DNA from: Dictyobacter formicarum
Lineage (GTDB): Bacteria; Chloroflexota; Ktedonobacteria; Ktedonobacterales; Ktedonobacteraceae
Reading direction: 5' to 3'
Length of the DNA: 64,000 nt
Assembly (NCBI RefSeq): GCF_016587435.1
Contig: NZ_BNJJ01000003.1
Location: forward strand, 1 to 64,000
In this document: positions 35,141 through 45,693 of the stretch, in pieces
Position numbering within the stretch: position 1 is the first letter of the stretch
Layout of the letters: every line of letters begins with the position of its first letter
The notes under the pieces: model-generated
What the model was told of the DNA's origin: nothing
The model's input: the letters and a program-made list of their open reading frames with translations, nothing else
The model's database searches: none
Made by a program: the position numbers and the translations under genes

Positions 35141-37921
35141 GTGTTATTTGAAGATTACGAGAAAGAGAACCCGGTCCATAGTCCGGTTCGCACACAATAT
35201 CTAAATATTAAGCAGCAAAATCCTGACGCGATTCTTTTCTTTCGCATGGGCGATTTTTATGAGATGTTCGATGATGATGCGGAAATCGTGGCGCGAGAAT
35301 TAGAGATTGCGCTGACACGCCGGGATTTCGGTCGCGGTGAACGCTCGCCAATGGCTGGTATTCCTCATCATGCCGCCGATGGCTATATCGCCCGGCTGGT
35401 TGGTAAGGGATATAGAGTAGCGATCTGCGAACAGACAAGCGATCCTGCTCTCTCCAAAGGATTGGTGGATCGCGAGGTGGTGCGCATTGTTACCCCGGGC
35501 ACCGTGATCGATCCGGCCATGCTGGCCGCCAAACGTAATAATTTTCTGGCGGCCGTGATCGTGGGTCGCGACGCGGTTGGCATTGCCTATGTCGATATCA
35601 CCACAGGCGAATTTGCCATCACACAGTTCAGCTCAACTGAGCCCGACCTGGCGGCCCAGCAAGAAATCGCGCGAGTGGGCCCGGCCGAAGTGCTGGTTGA
35701 AGCCAATTATAGTCGCCTGGGCCAACGCAAGCGCCGCTGGCTGGCTGCCGTCATGAATGAAAAACAGGTCACCAAACTAGGCAGCAATGGCAATCCTAAT
35801 GCGCATATTCCCGATATCGATGATGATGAAGAGGATGATGTAGCCCCTCTGGCAAAATTACTGACCGGCGTCGCCGGACACGTCACGCCTTATGATACCC
35901 GCTATTTCAGTGAAGATGATGCCCGCCATCGCTTACTACGCCAGTTCAACGTGGCATCCCTGGAAGGCTTTGGCTGCGCGCATCTGCCACTGGCGATCCG
36001 GGCAGCAGGCGCGGTGCTGGCCTATGTTCAAGAGACCCAGAAGGGACTCCTGCAACAGTTGAATGCGCTGGAGACCTATTTCACCGATGGCTTTATGACG
36101 CTCGATCCCTATACAAGACGCAACCTGGAACTCTTTGAAACCGGGCGTAGCGGCTCCGTCAAAGGTTCTTTGCTCTGGGTGCTGGATCGCACACGCACCC
36201 CGATGGGCGGTCGCCTGCTACGGCGCTGGATCGGTCAGCCATTGCTGGACATCGCTCTCCTTACCAAACGGCAAGAGGCCATCAATGAGTTGCTAGGCGA
36301 TACCTTGCTGCAGGCGAGACTGACCGAGGGGCTCAAAAAAGCTGGCGATATTGAAAGACTGATTAACCGTGTCAAGCAACGCATTGCCTCTCCTCGCGAC
36401 CTGGTGGCGCTGGCCAATGGACTGCGGGCCGCATCAGAGGTGCGCAACTGCCTCACGCAAGAAGAGAGCGCCAACAAACCCGCTTTGCAGCGCATCGTCG
36501 AGCACCTGGCCGATAACGACGATATTGTTGAGCTGATCGAACATGCAATCGTCGAAGAGCCGCCCCTGAGCATCACGGAAGGTGGCATTATACGGCCAAG
36601 CTTTAGTGCCGAGCTTGACCAGTTGCGCGATGCCTCACACAATGGCCGCAAATGGATCTCGGATCTGGAGCAGCGCGAGCGCAAGCGTACAGGCATTAAC
36701 AATCTGAAGGTTGGCTTTAACAAGGCCACTGGCTATTTCATCGAAGTCACCACATCCAACCTCAATCGTGTCCCGCAGGAATATATTCGCAGACAGACAC
36801 TTACCAATTCCGAGCGCTATATTACTCCTGATCTCAAAGAATACGAGACCCTCATCTTGAATTCGCAGGAACGCGTCAATAAGATGGAGAACGAGTTCTT
36901 TGTGCAATTGCGGACAGATATCGCCGTCCACGCGGCCGAGCGCATTCTAGATACCGCCCATGCGCTGGCCGAGATCGACGTCTACCAGAGCCTGGCCGAG
37001 GTGGCGGCCAGACAAAATTATTGTCGACCAACATTGAACGAAGGCGACACCATCCACATCGTAGCCGGTCGACATCCAGTGGTAGAGCAGGCCCAGGCAG
37101 ACACTCCGTTTATCCCTAATGATGCCAACCTCTCGAATCACGAGGCCCAGATTGGCATTATCACCGGACCCAACATGGCGGGTAAATCAACCTACCTGCG
37201 CCAGGTGGCGCTGATTGTGTTGATGGCCCAGATTGGCAGCTTTGTACCGGCGGAAGCCGCTACGATCGGCATGGTGGATCGTATCTTCACGCGCATTGGA
37301 GCGCAGGATGATCTGGCCACGGGCCAGAGTACATTCATGGTTGAAATGGTTGAGACCGCCAACATTCTGCACCATGCCACGCCACGCAGCCTGATTATCC
37401 TGGATGAAATCGGTCGTGGCACCAGTACCTATGATGGGCTGGCCATCGCGCGATCGGTGGTCGAATATTTACATAATAATAAGCGTAGTGGGGCTCGTAC
37501 CCTCTTCGCCACCCATTACCACGAACTGGTCGAAGTCGCCCAGCTATTGCCGCGCATCAAATGCCTGAATGTAGCCGTCACCGAAGAGGCTGGTCAGGTC
37601 ATCTTTTTACGCAAAATCGTACCCGGCGGTGCCGATAGAAGCTACGGCATCCATGTGGCTCAGCTCGCCGGTATTCCCCGGCCAGTCATCCATCGTGCCG
37701 AGGAGATTCTGGAGGAATTAGAACGTAAAGGAGATGCCAAACACCGGCGCAAAGCTATGCGCGATATCACGATGCCAGTTGCCTGGCAAATGACTTTGCT
37801 GGAACCCGAAACCCATCCGCTGATTGATGAAATTAAAGGGCTGGCCATCGATGAACTCACGCCAATCGAGGCCATCAGTAAACTCTACGAATTACAGCAG
37901 AAAGCCAGGCGGGATTCCTAG
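35141..37921 (+). CDS. mutS: DNA mismatch repair protein MutS
   Basis: A 926-residue MutS1. The mismatch-reading Phe39-x-Glu41 motif (MGDFYEMF) lies in domain I. The lever and clamp regions follow. The ATPase domain shows GPNMAGKSTYLRQ (from about residue 677), the Walker B LIILDEIGRGTSTYDG, and the late TLFATHYHEL. It recognises mismatches and small loops and recruits MutL; no mutL follows. The start is GTG at 35141, with AGGAGGG upstream and a promoter just before. It is slightly longer than the usual 850-890 residues because of an acidic insert (about 225-235). Confidence 0.95.
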   Translation: MLFEDYEKENPVHSPVRTQYLNIKQQNPDAILFFRMGDFYEMFDDDAEIVARELEIALTRRDFGRGERSPMAGIPHHAADGYIARLVGKGYRVAICEQTSDPALSKGLVDREVVRIVTPGTVIDPAMLAAKRNNFLAAVIVGRDAVGIAYVDITTGEFAITQFSSTEPDLAAQQEIARVGPAEVLVEANYSRLGQRKRRWLAAVMNEKQVTKLGSNGNPNAHIPDIDDDEEDDVAPLAKLLTGVAGHVTPYDTRYFSEDDARHRLLRQFNVASLEGFGCAHLPLAIRAAGAVLAYVQETQKGLLQQLNALETYFTDGFMTLDPYTRRNLELFETGRSGSVKGSLLWVLDRTRTPMGGRLLRRWIGQPLLDIALLTKRQEAINELLGDTLLQARLTEGLKKAGDIERLINRVKQRIASPRDLVALANGLRAASEVRNCLTQEESANKPALQRIVEHLADNDDIVELIEHAIVEEPPLSITEGGIIRPSFSAELDQLRDASHNGRKWISDLEQRERKRTGINNLKVGFNKATGYFIEVTTSNLNRVPQEYIRRQTLTNSERYITPDLKEYETLILNSQERVNKMENEFFVQLRTDIAVHAAERILDTAHALAEIDVYQSLAEVAARQNYCRPTLNEGDTIHIVAGRHPVVEQAQADTPFIPNDANLSNHEAQIGIITGPNMAGKSTYLRQVALIVLMAQIGSFVPAEAATIGMVDRIFTRIGAQDDLATGQSTFMVEMVETANILHHATPRSLIILDEIGRGTSTYDGLAIARSVVEYLHNNKRSGARTLFATHYHELVEVAQLLPRIKCLNVAVTEEAGQVIFLRKIVPGGADRSYGIHVAQLAGIPRPVIHRAEEILEELERKGDAKHRRKAMRDITMPVAWQMTLLEPETHPLIDEIKGLAIDELTPIEAISKLYELQQKARRDS

Positions 37922-37974
37922 CTTTTTGGCTTTTTGCTTATTCCGATATATTTGCCGCGCATAATCCCGACATC

Positions 37975-38025
37975 TAACCATCAAGATGTGATATTATAAG
38001 GATGGTTAGTGTATTGTGTACAATA
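37975..38025 (+). promoter_or_regulatory. Inverted repeats upstream of tkt
   Basis: TAACCATC/GATGGTTA (37975-37982 with 38001-38008) encloses a TATTAT box. Next to it is TATTGT-GT-ACAATA (38012-38025). Both lie 25-75 nt before the tkt start. They could be operators or a promoter; no clean -35/-10 pair was found. Confidence 0.3.
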
Positions 38026-38048
38026 ATAAAACCAATTTGGGAGGATAA

Positions 38049-40076
38049 ATGACGACCCAACAACCGACATATATTGAAGAAGACAAGCAAGCATTAGAAC
38101 AACTCTGTATTAATACTATTCGCACACTAGCCATGGATGGCGTACAAAAAGCAAATTGTGGGCATCCCGGCACCCCAATGGCGCTGGCCCCTTTAGCATA
38201 TTTACTTTATACACGCCACATGCGCCACAACCCAAAGAATCCACACTGGGTTAATCGAGACCGCTTCGTACTTTCAGCTGGACATGCTTCAATGCTGCAA
38301 TACAGCTTGTTGTATTTAACTGACTACGATCTTTCACTGGACGAACTAAAAAATTTTCGTCAGTGGGGCAGTAAGACCCCCGGCCATCCCGAATATGGTC
38401 ACACCGCCGGCATCGAGACGACCACTGGTCCGCTGGGTCAGGGTATTGGTAATGCCGTTGGTATGGCTATTGCACAACGCTTCCAGGCCAGCCGCTTCAA
38501 TCGTCCGGACCACGAAGTCATTGACCACTATATCTATGGCATCGCTGGTGACGGCGACATGCAGGAAGGCATCTCCTCTGAAGCCGCTTCCCTGGCTGGC
38601 ACTCTCAAACTGGGCAGACTGATTTTCTTCTATGATGATAACAATATCACCATCGAAGGCGATGCCAGCATTGCGTTTACCGAGAATGTCGGTGCTCGCT
38701 TTGAGAGCTATGGCTGGCACGTCCAGCATGTCGCGGATATCAATAATTTAGATGCCCTTAACCAGGCCATCGAAGCTGCTAAAGCAGTGACCGATAAGCC
38801 TTCGCTGGTTGTTGTCAAATCTAAGATTGGCTATGGCAGCCCGCACAAGCAAGGTAGTCACGAAGCCCATGGTGCTCCGCTGGGCGCTGAGGAAGTTGTG
38901 CTGACCAAGCGTAACCTGGGCTGGCCTTCGGAAGAGCCTTTCTTTGTACCTGAAGAGTCACTGAACTACTTCCGCCAGGCTGTTGAGCGAGGCGCAGAAT
39001 TTGAGCAGGCATGGCAGAAACAATATGCCGCCTATAGCGCAGAGTATCCTGAGCTGGCCGCTCAATGGGAGCGGGAGTTAAGCGGCAAACTGGCCGAGGG
39101 CTGGGATAAAGATATTCCTACCTTTAAAGCCGGTGAAGCAATGGCGACCCGCGTCGCCTCTGGAAAAACGCTCAACGCGATTGCAGCTAACCTGCCCAAC
39201 CTGATTGGTGGTTCTGCGGACCTGGCTCCTTCAAACAATACCAACATGAAGGGTCTGGGAGATTTCAGTGCTAGCGAGTCCGGTCGCAACATGCACTTTG
39301 GCATTCGCGAGCATGCCATGGGAAGTATCATCAACGGTATGGCCCTGTACGGTGGCCTGATCCCCTTCGGTGCCACCTTCTTGATCTTCTCCGACTACAT
39401 GCGCCCACCGATCCGCCTGGCGTCCTTAATGGGTCTCAAGACCATTTATATCTTCACTCATGATAGTATCGGCGTCGGTGAGGATGGTCCAACCCACGAG
39501 CCTGTTGAACAACTGGCCGCCCTGCGCTCGATCCCGGGCGTCACCGTGTTGCGTCCCGGCGATGCCAACGAAACCGCCGAAGCCTGGCGTGTAGCCATCA
39601 CTCATCAGGGTCCTGTAGCACTGGCCCTGACACGCCAGAACCTGCCAACCCTCGATCGCGAAGAGTATCCAGCCGCAAGTAACCTTGCTAAAGGCGCATA
39701 CGTGCTACTGGATAGCGAGGGAACACCAGATCTCATTCTGATGGCCAGCGGTTCAGAGGTTTCTCTGGCACTCGACGCAGCCAAACAATTGCGTCAGGAA
39801 GGCGTTGCTGTTCGTGTAATAAGTGTACCAAGCTGGGAATTGTTTGAAGAGCAGAGTGCAGAGTACAAAGAAGCGGTCTTGCCAGGAAACGTTCGCACCC
39901 GTATAGCAATTGAAGCCGGCCGCACTCAGGGCTGGGAACGCTATGTTGGTCTGGATGGCGACATCATTGCATTGGACCACTTTGGGGCTTCCGCTCCGGC
40001 CAAAGTTCTCTTCCAGGAATTTGGCTTCTCAGTAGAGAATGTTGTAGCGAGAGCAAAAGCTCTGTTGAAAAAATAA
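38049..40076 (+). CDS. tkt: Transketolase
   Basis: A 675-residue thiamine-diphosphate enzyme that transfers two-carbon units between sugar phosphates. Visible are the N-terminal [14 protein letters not shown] segment, the TGPLGQG motif, the ThDP motif [18 protein letters not shown] ending near the conserved Asn pair (DDNN), and the C-terminal transketolase domains with FGIREHAMG. Length is normal. GGGAGG precedes the ATG. It begins the pentose-phosphate cluster tkt-tal-zwf-opcA-pgl-rpe. Confidence 0.95.
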   Translation: MTTQQPTYIEEDKQALEQLCINTIRTLAMDGVQKANCGHPGTPMALAPLAYLLYTRHMRHNPKNPHWVNRDRFVLSAGHASMLQYSLLYLTDYDLSLDELKNFRQWGSKTPGHPEYGHTAGIETTTGPLGQGIGNAVGMAIAQRFQASRFNRPDHEVIDHYIYGIAGDGDMQEGISSEAASLAGTLKLGRLIFFYDDNNITIEGDASIAFTENVGARFESYGWHVQHVADINNLDALNQAIEAAKAVTDKPSLVVVKSKIGYGSPHKQGSHEAHGAPLGAEEVVLTKRNLGWPSEEPFFVPEESLNYFRQAVERGAEFEQAWQKQYAAYSAEYPELAAQWERELSGKLAEGWDKDIPTFKAGEAMATRVASGKTLNAIAANLPNLIGGSADLAPSNNTNMKGLGDFSASESGRNMHFGIREHAMGSIINGMALYGGLIPFGATFLIFSDYMRPPIRLASLMGLKTIYIFTHDSIGVGEDGPTHEPVEQLAALRSIPGVTVLRPGDANETAEAWRVAITHQGPVALALTRQNLPTLDREEYPAASNLAKGAYVLLDSEGTPDLILMASGSEVSLALDAAKQLRQEGVAVRVISVPSWELFEEQSAEYKEAVLPGNVRTRIAIEAGRTQGWERYVGLDGDIIALDHFGASAPAKVLFQEFGFSVENVVARAKALLKK

Positions 40077-40128
40077 AGATTATACTTAGCAGGAAATGTT
40101 CAATTAAGTAGAAGGAAGGTACAATACC

Positions 40129-41274
40129 ATGGCAAATCCTTTAATACAATTGCAAGAACTGGGTCAGAGCGTCTGGTATGACAATATCGATCGTGCTCAG
40201 TTGGCTTCGGGCCAGTTTCAAAAGATGCTGGCCGAGGATGGCATCGTTGGTGTAACCGCCAACCCAACCATTTTCGAGAAGTCTATCAGTGGGGGCCATG
40301 CATATGACGATCAGATCATTCAACTGATCAAAGAGGGTAAAGATACCAACGATATCTATGAAGCAGTTGTGATTCAAGATATCCGTACCGTAGCTGATCT
40401 CTTACGCCCGATCTATGATCGCACAGAGGGAGGGGATGGCTATGTGAGCCTGGAGGTTTCTCCTGATCTGGCTCATGATACCAAGGGTACCATCTCAGAG
40501 GCGAAACGCTTCTGGAGCATGGTAGATCGCCCGAATCTGATGATCAAGATTCCTGCCACGCCTGAAGGTATCCCGGCTATCTACGAAACACTGCGCAGCG
40601 GTATCAACGTCAATGTAACCCTGATCTTCTCCCTGGAGTCCTACCGGGATGTGGCCGATGCTTATACCCGCGCCCTTGAGGATCGCAATGGCCGCAGTGA
40701 GGACATCAGCAAGCTTGCTTCCGTGGCCAGTTTCTTTGTCAGCCGCGTGGATACCCTGGTTGACAAGCTGCTTGAAGAGAAAATCAAGGCCAGCAATGAT
40801 CCTGCTGAGAAAGAAGAATTGAAGTCGCTGGAAGGCAAAGCTGCGATCGCCAATGCGCGTCTCGTTTACCAGGATTTCAAGCGCATCTTCAACACCCCAC
40901 GCTTTGAGTCACTCAAGCATGCCGGTGCCCATGTACAGCGTCCACTATGGGCCAGCACCAGCACCAAGAATCCTGCTTACCGCGATGTGCTGTATGCAGA
41001 GGAACTGATTGGACCTAACACCGTAGATACCATGCCACTGGAAACCATCATAAACTTCCGTGACCATGGTCGGGTGCGCCTCAGCATTGAGGATGACATT
41101 CCTGGCGCCAAAGCTGTCCTGGATAGCCTGGAGAAAAAGGGCATCCATTACGCACAGATCACCCAACAGCTACAGGATGAGGGCGTAAAGAAGTTCGCCG
41201 ATTCTTTCCATCAGCTGTTCAAAGGTATTGAAGACAAGAAAAATGCGATCAAAGAATCTCAGCTGGCTGACTAG
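40129..41274 (+). CDS. tal: Transaldolase
   Basis: A 381-residue transaldolase of the longer actinobacterial/cyanobacterial type. Visible are GVTANPTIFEKSI (about 41-53), YVSLEVSPDLAHDT (about 104-117) and the Schiff-base Lys in NLMIKIPATPEG (about residue 140). It transfers dihydroxyacetone units from sedoheptulose 7-phosphate to glyceraldehyde 3-phosphate, and follows tkt by 52 nt. GAAGGAAGGT lies before the ATG. A hairpin follows the stop, so tkt-tal may be a unit separate from zwf. Confidence 0.93.
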   Translation: MANPLIQLQELGQSVWYDNIDRAQLASGQFQKMLAEDGIVGVTANPTIFEKSISGGHAYDDQIIQLIKEGKDTNDIYEAVVIQDIRTVADLLRPIYDRTEGGDGYVSLEVSPDLAHDTKGTISEAKRFWSMVDRPNLMIKIPATPEGIPAIYETLRSGINVNVTLIFSLESYRDVADAYTRALEDRNGRSEDISKLASVASFFVSRVDTLVDKLLEEKIKASNDPAEKEELKSLEGKAAIANARLVYQDFKRIFNTPRFESLKHAGAHVQRPLWASTSTKNPAYRDVLYAEELIGPNTVDTMPLETIINFRDHGRVRLSIEDDIPGAKAVLDSLEKKGIHYAQITQQLQDEGVKKFADSFHQLFKGIEDKKNAIKESQLAD

Positions 41275-41317
41275 TTCGCCTTGCGCAGATAGTTGTAGCA
41301 TTTAGTAACGCCATCGC

Positions 41318-41359
41318 ATCTCCATCCCGATTACGCTGATGACGTAGCGGGATGGAGAT
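41318..41359 (+). terminator. Hairpin after tal
   Basis: Perfect 12-bp stem ATCTCCATCCCG/CGGGATGGAGAT (41318-41329 with 41348-41359) with an 18-nt loop. ATTCCTG follows rather than a T run, so termination would be partial or factor-dependent. Confidence 0.45.
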
Positions 41360-42005
41360 ATTCCTGAGCATTCCAGCATCATATAATCCAGATATTTGCC
41401 AGATATTTGACCCTCCAGCAGAATTCATCTCATCGTGGTAGGATATAGGTACCGGGTCGTATGGATACAATCTCAAGCCAGGCCAGAGCCTACTTTTATT
41501 ATTGATGTTGACAAGGCTTCAGGGGTAATCGCATGATAAAAGTGAAAGTTACAGGACGGTCCTATTGTCTTGTACAAATAACGCAGCTCGAACGTGAATA
41601 TGGTATCATGCAAACCTATGGTAAAGGCTTTGAGATCCTGAGAGCCTTACCAGTTCGGACCTGAAATTCTCTTGTGCTAATCTTATTATTATTATTATTA
41701 GTAACAGGAAGTATTGTACGCTCCAGGTTGCTCACAATTAAGAGCGCCGTTAAAATACATGGTCAACTGGCAAGCCTTTGTGGTTCTTTTACCTATCCTG
41801 TCTGGTTGCTGAACACAAACAAACGAACCATGGATAGCGATGTCCCAATATCGGTGATCATCTTGTAGAGCATCAAACGCTGACCACTGCCCGCAAAAAG
41901 CGAGCAGCAAGCAACGCTTGATATCGACCCAAACAACGGTCTTTACACCTTTAAAAACATGTCATTAGTTGTAAGAAACTAAAAAAGTCATTAGGAGAAT
42001 TTCAC
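41360..42005. other. Long gap between tal and zwf
   Basis: About 650 bases inside an otherwise compact pathway cluster. It holds a candidate small ORF (41533-41664), a TTGCTC-17-TAAAAT promoter candidate (41728-41756) and a run of ATT triplets (41684-41700). It also holds a short Lys/Arg-rich open stretch ending at 41921 that might be a gene remnant. Nothing else is recognisable. Confidence 0.4.
41533..41664 (+). CDS. Candidate small ORF upstream of zwf
   Basis: A 43-codon ORF (starting MIKVKVTGRSYCLVQITQLE) with AGGGG 7 nt before its ATG and TTGACA at 41508. The product is not recognised and codon use is not distinctive. It could be a small protein, a leader peptide or chance. Confidence 0.25.
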   Translation: MIKVKVTGRSYCLVQITQLEREYGIMQTYGKGFEILRALPVRT

Positions 42006-43556
42006 ATGCCTCAGCGTAGCGTCGTCGAGGCGCCTAATCCTTTTCGTGAAGGATTACGCATTAAAGAGAGCCTTGAACCCTGTGTTATGGTCATCTTCGG
42101 TGCAACAGGCGACCTGACACACCGAAAATTGCTTCCCGCCCTCTATAATCTGGCGCTAGAGCATCCATTGCCAGCAGGATTCTCAGTCGTTGCTTTTGCA
42201 CGACGGCCTTATACAGACGAATCATTCCGCCAGCAGGCCCTCGACTCTATTAATCAATATTCTCGCCAAAAACCGGTTAGTCCTCAAGTGTGGGATAGTT
42301 TTGCTTCCGGAATTCATTACTTGCAGTCAAATTTCCACGATCCCGAGGGCTATACAAAACTTAATCAACTATTGAACAAGCTCGATCAGGAACGTGGAAC
42401 AAGCGGAAATCGTCTCTTCTACCTGTCGACGCCGCCCAGCCAGTATCCGGAGATCATTCAAAACCTGGGCGCGGCTGGCTTGAACCGCAACCGTAAGGGT
42501 TGGACACGTATCATCGTCGAAAAGCCATTTGGTCATGATCTGGCCACGGCCCGTGAGCTGAACCGCCAGATTGGTAAAGTCTTTAAAGAAGAACAGATCT
42601 ATCGCATCGACCACTATCTGGGCAAAGAGACCGTTCAGAATATTCTGGTTTTCCGCCTGGCCAATGGCATCTTCGAGCCAGTCTGGAACAGACGTTATGT
42701 TGACCATGTTCAAATTACGGTGGCTGAAAATCTCGGTCTGGAAGGACGCGCGGGTTATTATGAAGAATCAGGCGCCATCCGTGATATGATCCAGAACCAC
42801 ATGCTGCAGTTACTCACACTGGTAGCAATGGAGCCTCCGATTGCCTTCGACGGCAATTCTGTGCGCGACGAAAAAGTGAAAGTATTGCATGCCCTGCAAC
42901 CATTGGTGGGACGCGAGGTACAGAATAATACGATTCGCGCTCAGTATGGCTCAGGCTGGGTTGGCGGAAAACAGGTGCCCGGCTATCTGCAAGAAGGAGG
43001 CGTATCTCCTACATCTACGACCGAAACCTATGTTGCGATAAAAACGTTTATTGACAACTGGCGTTGGGCCGGGGTACCATTTTACTTACGCACAGGCAAA
43101 CATTTGCCGAAACGTGTGAGTGAAATCGCTATCCAGTTCAAGCAGCCGCCACTCATGCTGTTCAAGGATCATGACACGCAAGGACAGGTAGAACCGAATA
43201 TCCTTACACTACGCATCCAACCAGATGAGGGCATTTCGCTCAAGTTCGGCGCCAAGGTACCGGGCACGGATATGCAGATTCGATCGGTAAATATGGACTT
43301 TTTCTATGGCTCGTCCTTCGTACGTGAACAGCCAGAAGCATACGAGCGTCTCTTACTCGACGCAATGCATGGCGACTCAACGCTCTTCACACGCCGTGAC
43401 GAAGTAGAAGCCGCCTGGTCGTTCGTGCAGAACATTCTGGATGAATGGCAGAACGCTCCACGCGATACGGTCCATACGTATGAATCTGGCTCGTGGGGCC
43501 CACAGGCCGCCGATGAGTTCATCTGGCGCGATAATCGCCGCTGGCGCCGTCCATAA
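42006..43556 (+). CDS. zwf: Glucose-6-phosphate 1-dehydrogenase
   Basis: A 516-residue enzyme oxidising glucose 6-phosphate to 6-phosphogluconolactone. Visible are the nucleotide-binding FGATGDLTHRKLLPALY (about 30-46), the conserved EKPFGHD, and the active-site RIDHYLGKETVQN (about 198-210) containing the catalytic His. The length is normal. TTAGGAG lies before the ATG. It precedes opcA and pgl, giving the complete oxidative entry to the pentose-phosphate path except 6-phosphogluconate dehydrogenase, which is not in the window. Confidence 0.95.
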   Translation: MPQRSVVEAPNPFREGLRIKESLEPCVMVIFGATGDLTHRKLLPALYNLALEHPLPAGFSVVAFARRPYTDESFRQQALDSINQYSRQKPVSPQVWDSFASGIHYLQSNFHDPEGYTKLNQLLNKLDQERGTSGNRLFYLSTPPSQYPEIIQNLGAAGLNRNRKGWTRIIVEKPFGHDLATARELNRQIGKVFKEEQIYRIDHYLGKETVQNILVFRLANGIFEPVWNRRYVDHVQITVAENLGLEGRAGYYEESGAIRDMIQNHMLQLLTLVAMEPPIAFDGNSVRDEKVKVLHALQPLVGREVQNNTIRAQYGSGWVGGKQVPGYLQEGGVSPTSTTETYVAIKTFIDNWRWAGVPFYLRTGKHLPKRVSEIAIQFKQPPLMLFKDHDTQGQVEPNILTLRIQPDEGISLKFGAKVPGTDMQIRSVNMDFFYGSSFVREQPEAYERLLLDAMHGDSTLFTRRDEVEAAWSFVQNILDEWQNAPRDTVHTYESGSWGPQAADEFIWRDNRRWRRP

Positions 43557-43623
43557 GAGTGATTGTAAGAGCAAGCACAGAACAGAGATAGTACAACGTT
43601 GTCCTTTAGAACGATGAGGTTCA

Positions 43624-44907
43624 ATGATGAAGGGTGTAGGAATGGCAATGGATAACTCCGCAACCCCCAGAATACATCTGCCCTGGGCAGGTAAAAAGGT
43701 CAACCAGGAACAAGTCGAAGGCGAATTGTCGACTCTCTGGCACCTGGCGGCCGACAACATGCGAATCAGTCAAAATATGAATGTACGCACCAGTGTGCTG
43801 AACTTTGTAATCTGTGCGCAGGATATAGAGTCAGCACGCAAGGCTAGCGCCATTTTACGTGATTTATCCAGTACACATATCGCTCGAGTTACCCTTTTAA
43901 TCCTTGATACACGCAGTGATGCTCCATCAGAAGTTTCAACCTGGATCACACTGCGTTCCTTCCCCATCATTTCAGATATTATGCGCCATCACTTTGAACA
44001 GATAACCATCTCAGTAGGTGGCTCGGCTATTCGTTTTGTAGATAATATTGTGCAATCTACATTAAAGCCTGATCTCCCGGTCTATTTATGGTGGTTAAAT
44101 GATTTACCTGAAGACCATGAAATTTTTCATCGCTTGATCAATATCAGTAACCGGGTTATTATTGATTCAAGCCACTTTTTACAGCCTGAAGAACAGATTC
44201 AGGATGCTTCTGCTATTCTACAAAAGTCGCCACATTGTGCTCTAAGTGATCTCACCTGGGGACGTGTTACGGCCTGGCGTGAACTGATCGCTCAGTTCTT
44301 TGATATCACAGAATACCGCCCCTATGTGATGGGTGTAGATTCTATTTTGATCGAACATACCGTCGCCACTTCTACCCAGGCACTTGATCACCATTCGAAC
44401 CCGAAAAATCCTATCCGGGCATTGTTGCTGGCTGCCTGGTTGAAAAACCGCCTGGGCTGGCAGCTATCGGACGATCCGTCAGATAATGACATCGATCATG
44501 AGACAGGAACCTATTCCTGGCATATGTCAACGCGCGATATGACGAAGGTCGTTACGCAACCACTCAGCGTCAGCGCAGGTGGGAGACGCATGAGCGCGCC
44601 ACTGGGGGGTATCCGCATCTCGATTCAACCACGCGCACTCGGGAAGTCTGCTCCTGGTACTCTTTGCCTGGTACATATGACCAGTACCGTCCATGGGAAA
44701 CAGGCCACCTTTACGATCCAGCGTGGCGATGATGATGATCATGTGCTCACGTCTGTCGAATTGCCGGGAAGCGTGCGCCCCCCTCGAACCGTGAATATAG
44801 CGGCGACCCATAAAGAAAGTGATCTGCTACATAATGAATTAGAGATCATGGGGCGCGATCGTCTCTATGAGATGACGTTACACGAGGTGTTCGCCTTATT
44901 GGCGTAA
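43624..44907 (+). CDS. opcA: Glucose-6-phosphate dehydrogenase assembly protein OpcA
   Basis: A 427-residue protein of the OpcA family known from cyanobacteria and actinobacteria, where it promotes assembly or activity of glucose-6-phosphate dehydrogenase. The conserved stretch around LPVYLWWLNDLPE (about 156-168), preceded by the SVGGSAIRFVDN segment, is typical of the family. It has no membrane segment or signal. It follows zwf by 67 nt, the expected place. A second in-frame ATG lies at codons 2 and 7. Confidence 0.87.
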   Translation: MMKGVGMAMDNSATPRIHLPWAGKKVNQEQVEGELSTLWHLAADNMRISQNMNVRTSVLNFVICAQDIESARKASAILRDLSSTHIARVTLLILDTRSDAPSEVSTWITLRSFPIISDIMRHHFEQITISVGGSAIRFVDNIVQSTLKPDLPVYLWWLNDLPEDHEIFHRLINISNRVIIDSSHFLQPEEQIQDASAILQKSPHCALSDLTWGRVTAWRELIAQFFDITEYRPYVMGVDSILIEHTVATSTQALDHHSNPKNPIRALLLAAWLKNRLGWQLSDDPSDNDIDHETGTYSWHMSTRDMTKVVTQPLSVSAGGRRMSAPLGGIRISIQPRALGKSAPGTLCLVHMTSTVHGKQATFTIQRGDDDDHVLTSVELPGSVRPPRTVNIAATHKESDLLHNELEIMGRDRLYEMTLHEVFALLA

Positions 44908-44943
44908 CGACAGTTTTGTACAACTTTTCTATTGGAGCATTGT

Positions 44944-45681
44944 ATGGACGTTACCATTTTTTCCGATGTAGAACAACTTAGCCGTGCCGCGGCCGACTAT
45001 ATTGTGCGCGTTGCCCGGGAAGCCATTGCAGCCCGTGGCCTCTTTACACTGGCCTTATCGGGTGGCTCTACTCCTAAAAAGTTATATAGTTTGCTGGCAA
45101 CCGAATCATATCGTAGCCAGATCGATTGGTCTAAAGTAGAGATTTTCTGGAGTGATGAGCGCTGCGTGCCCCCGGACGATCCTGAGAGCAATTATCGCAT
45201 GGCCAACGAGGTGATGCTGAGTAAGCTGCCAATTCCAGCCGAGCATATTCATAGCATGCCCGCCGACCAGGCTGATCGCGATGCCGCGTCTGTGGCCTAT
45301 ACGCAAGAGATGAAGCGGACATTTGGCACAGATGATGTTCCACAGTTTGATCTGATCCAGCTGGGTATGGGACCCGAAGGGCATACCGCTTCGCTCTTCC
45401 CACATCAACCGTCATTACGCGAGCAACAACGGCTGGTGATGCCGGTATCGGTACCCAAGCCGCCACCCGACCGCCTGACCTTTACGCCTCGCCTGATCAA
45501 TGCTGCCAGCCATATCCTTTTCCTTGCCACAGGAGCAGAGAAAGATGAGGCCGTAGGGGCCGTCCTAGAGGGACCATATCAGTCCGATGAGTATCCAGCG
45601 CAGATTGTACACCCTACCCATGGTGAGGTTACCTGGATGCTGGATACGGCCGCGGCGGGAAAATTGCGCAAACAGAAATAG
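44944..45681 (+). CDS. pgl: 6-phosphogluconolactonase
   Basis: A 245-residue DevB/SOL-type lactonase that hydrolyses 6-phosphogluconolactone. Visible are LALSGGSTPKKLY (about 36-48), FWSDERCVPPDDPESNY (about 69-85) and QLGMGPEGHTASLFP (about 138-152, with the catalytic His). The ATG at 44944 with GGAG upstream is preferred to a TTG four codons earlier. It follows opcA by 36 nt. Confidence 0.92.
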   Translation: MDVTIFSDVEQLSRAAADYIVRVAREAIAARGLFTLALSGGSTPKKLYSLLATESYRSQIDWSKVEIFWSDERCVPPDDPESNYRMANEVMLSKLPIPAEHIHSMPADQADRDAASVAYTQEMKRTFGTDDVPQFDLIQLGMGPEGHTASLFPHQPSLREQQRLVMPVSVPKPPPDRLTFTPRLINAASHILFLATGAEKDEAVGAVLEGPYQSDEYPAQIVHPTHGEVTWMLDTAAAGKLRKQK

Positions 45682-45693
45682 GAGATTGTTTCC

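Noticed and set aside
41838..41921. Lys/Arg-rich open stretch ending in a stop, possibly the end of a broken gene
   Set aside because: Only 27 codons with no recognisable motif; chance cannot be excluded.
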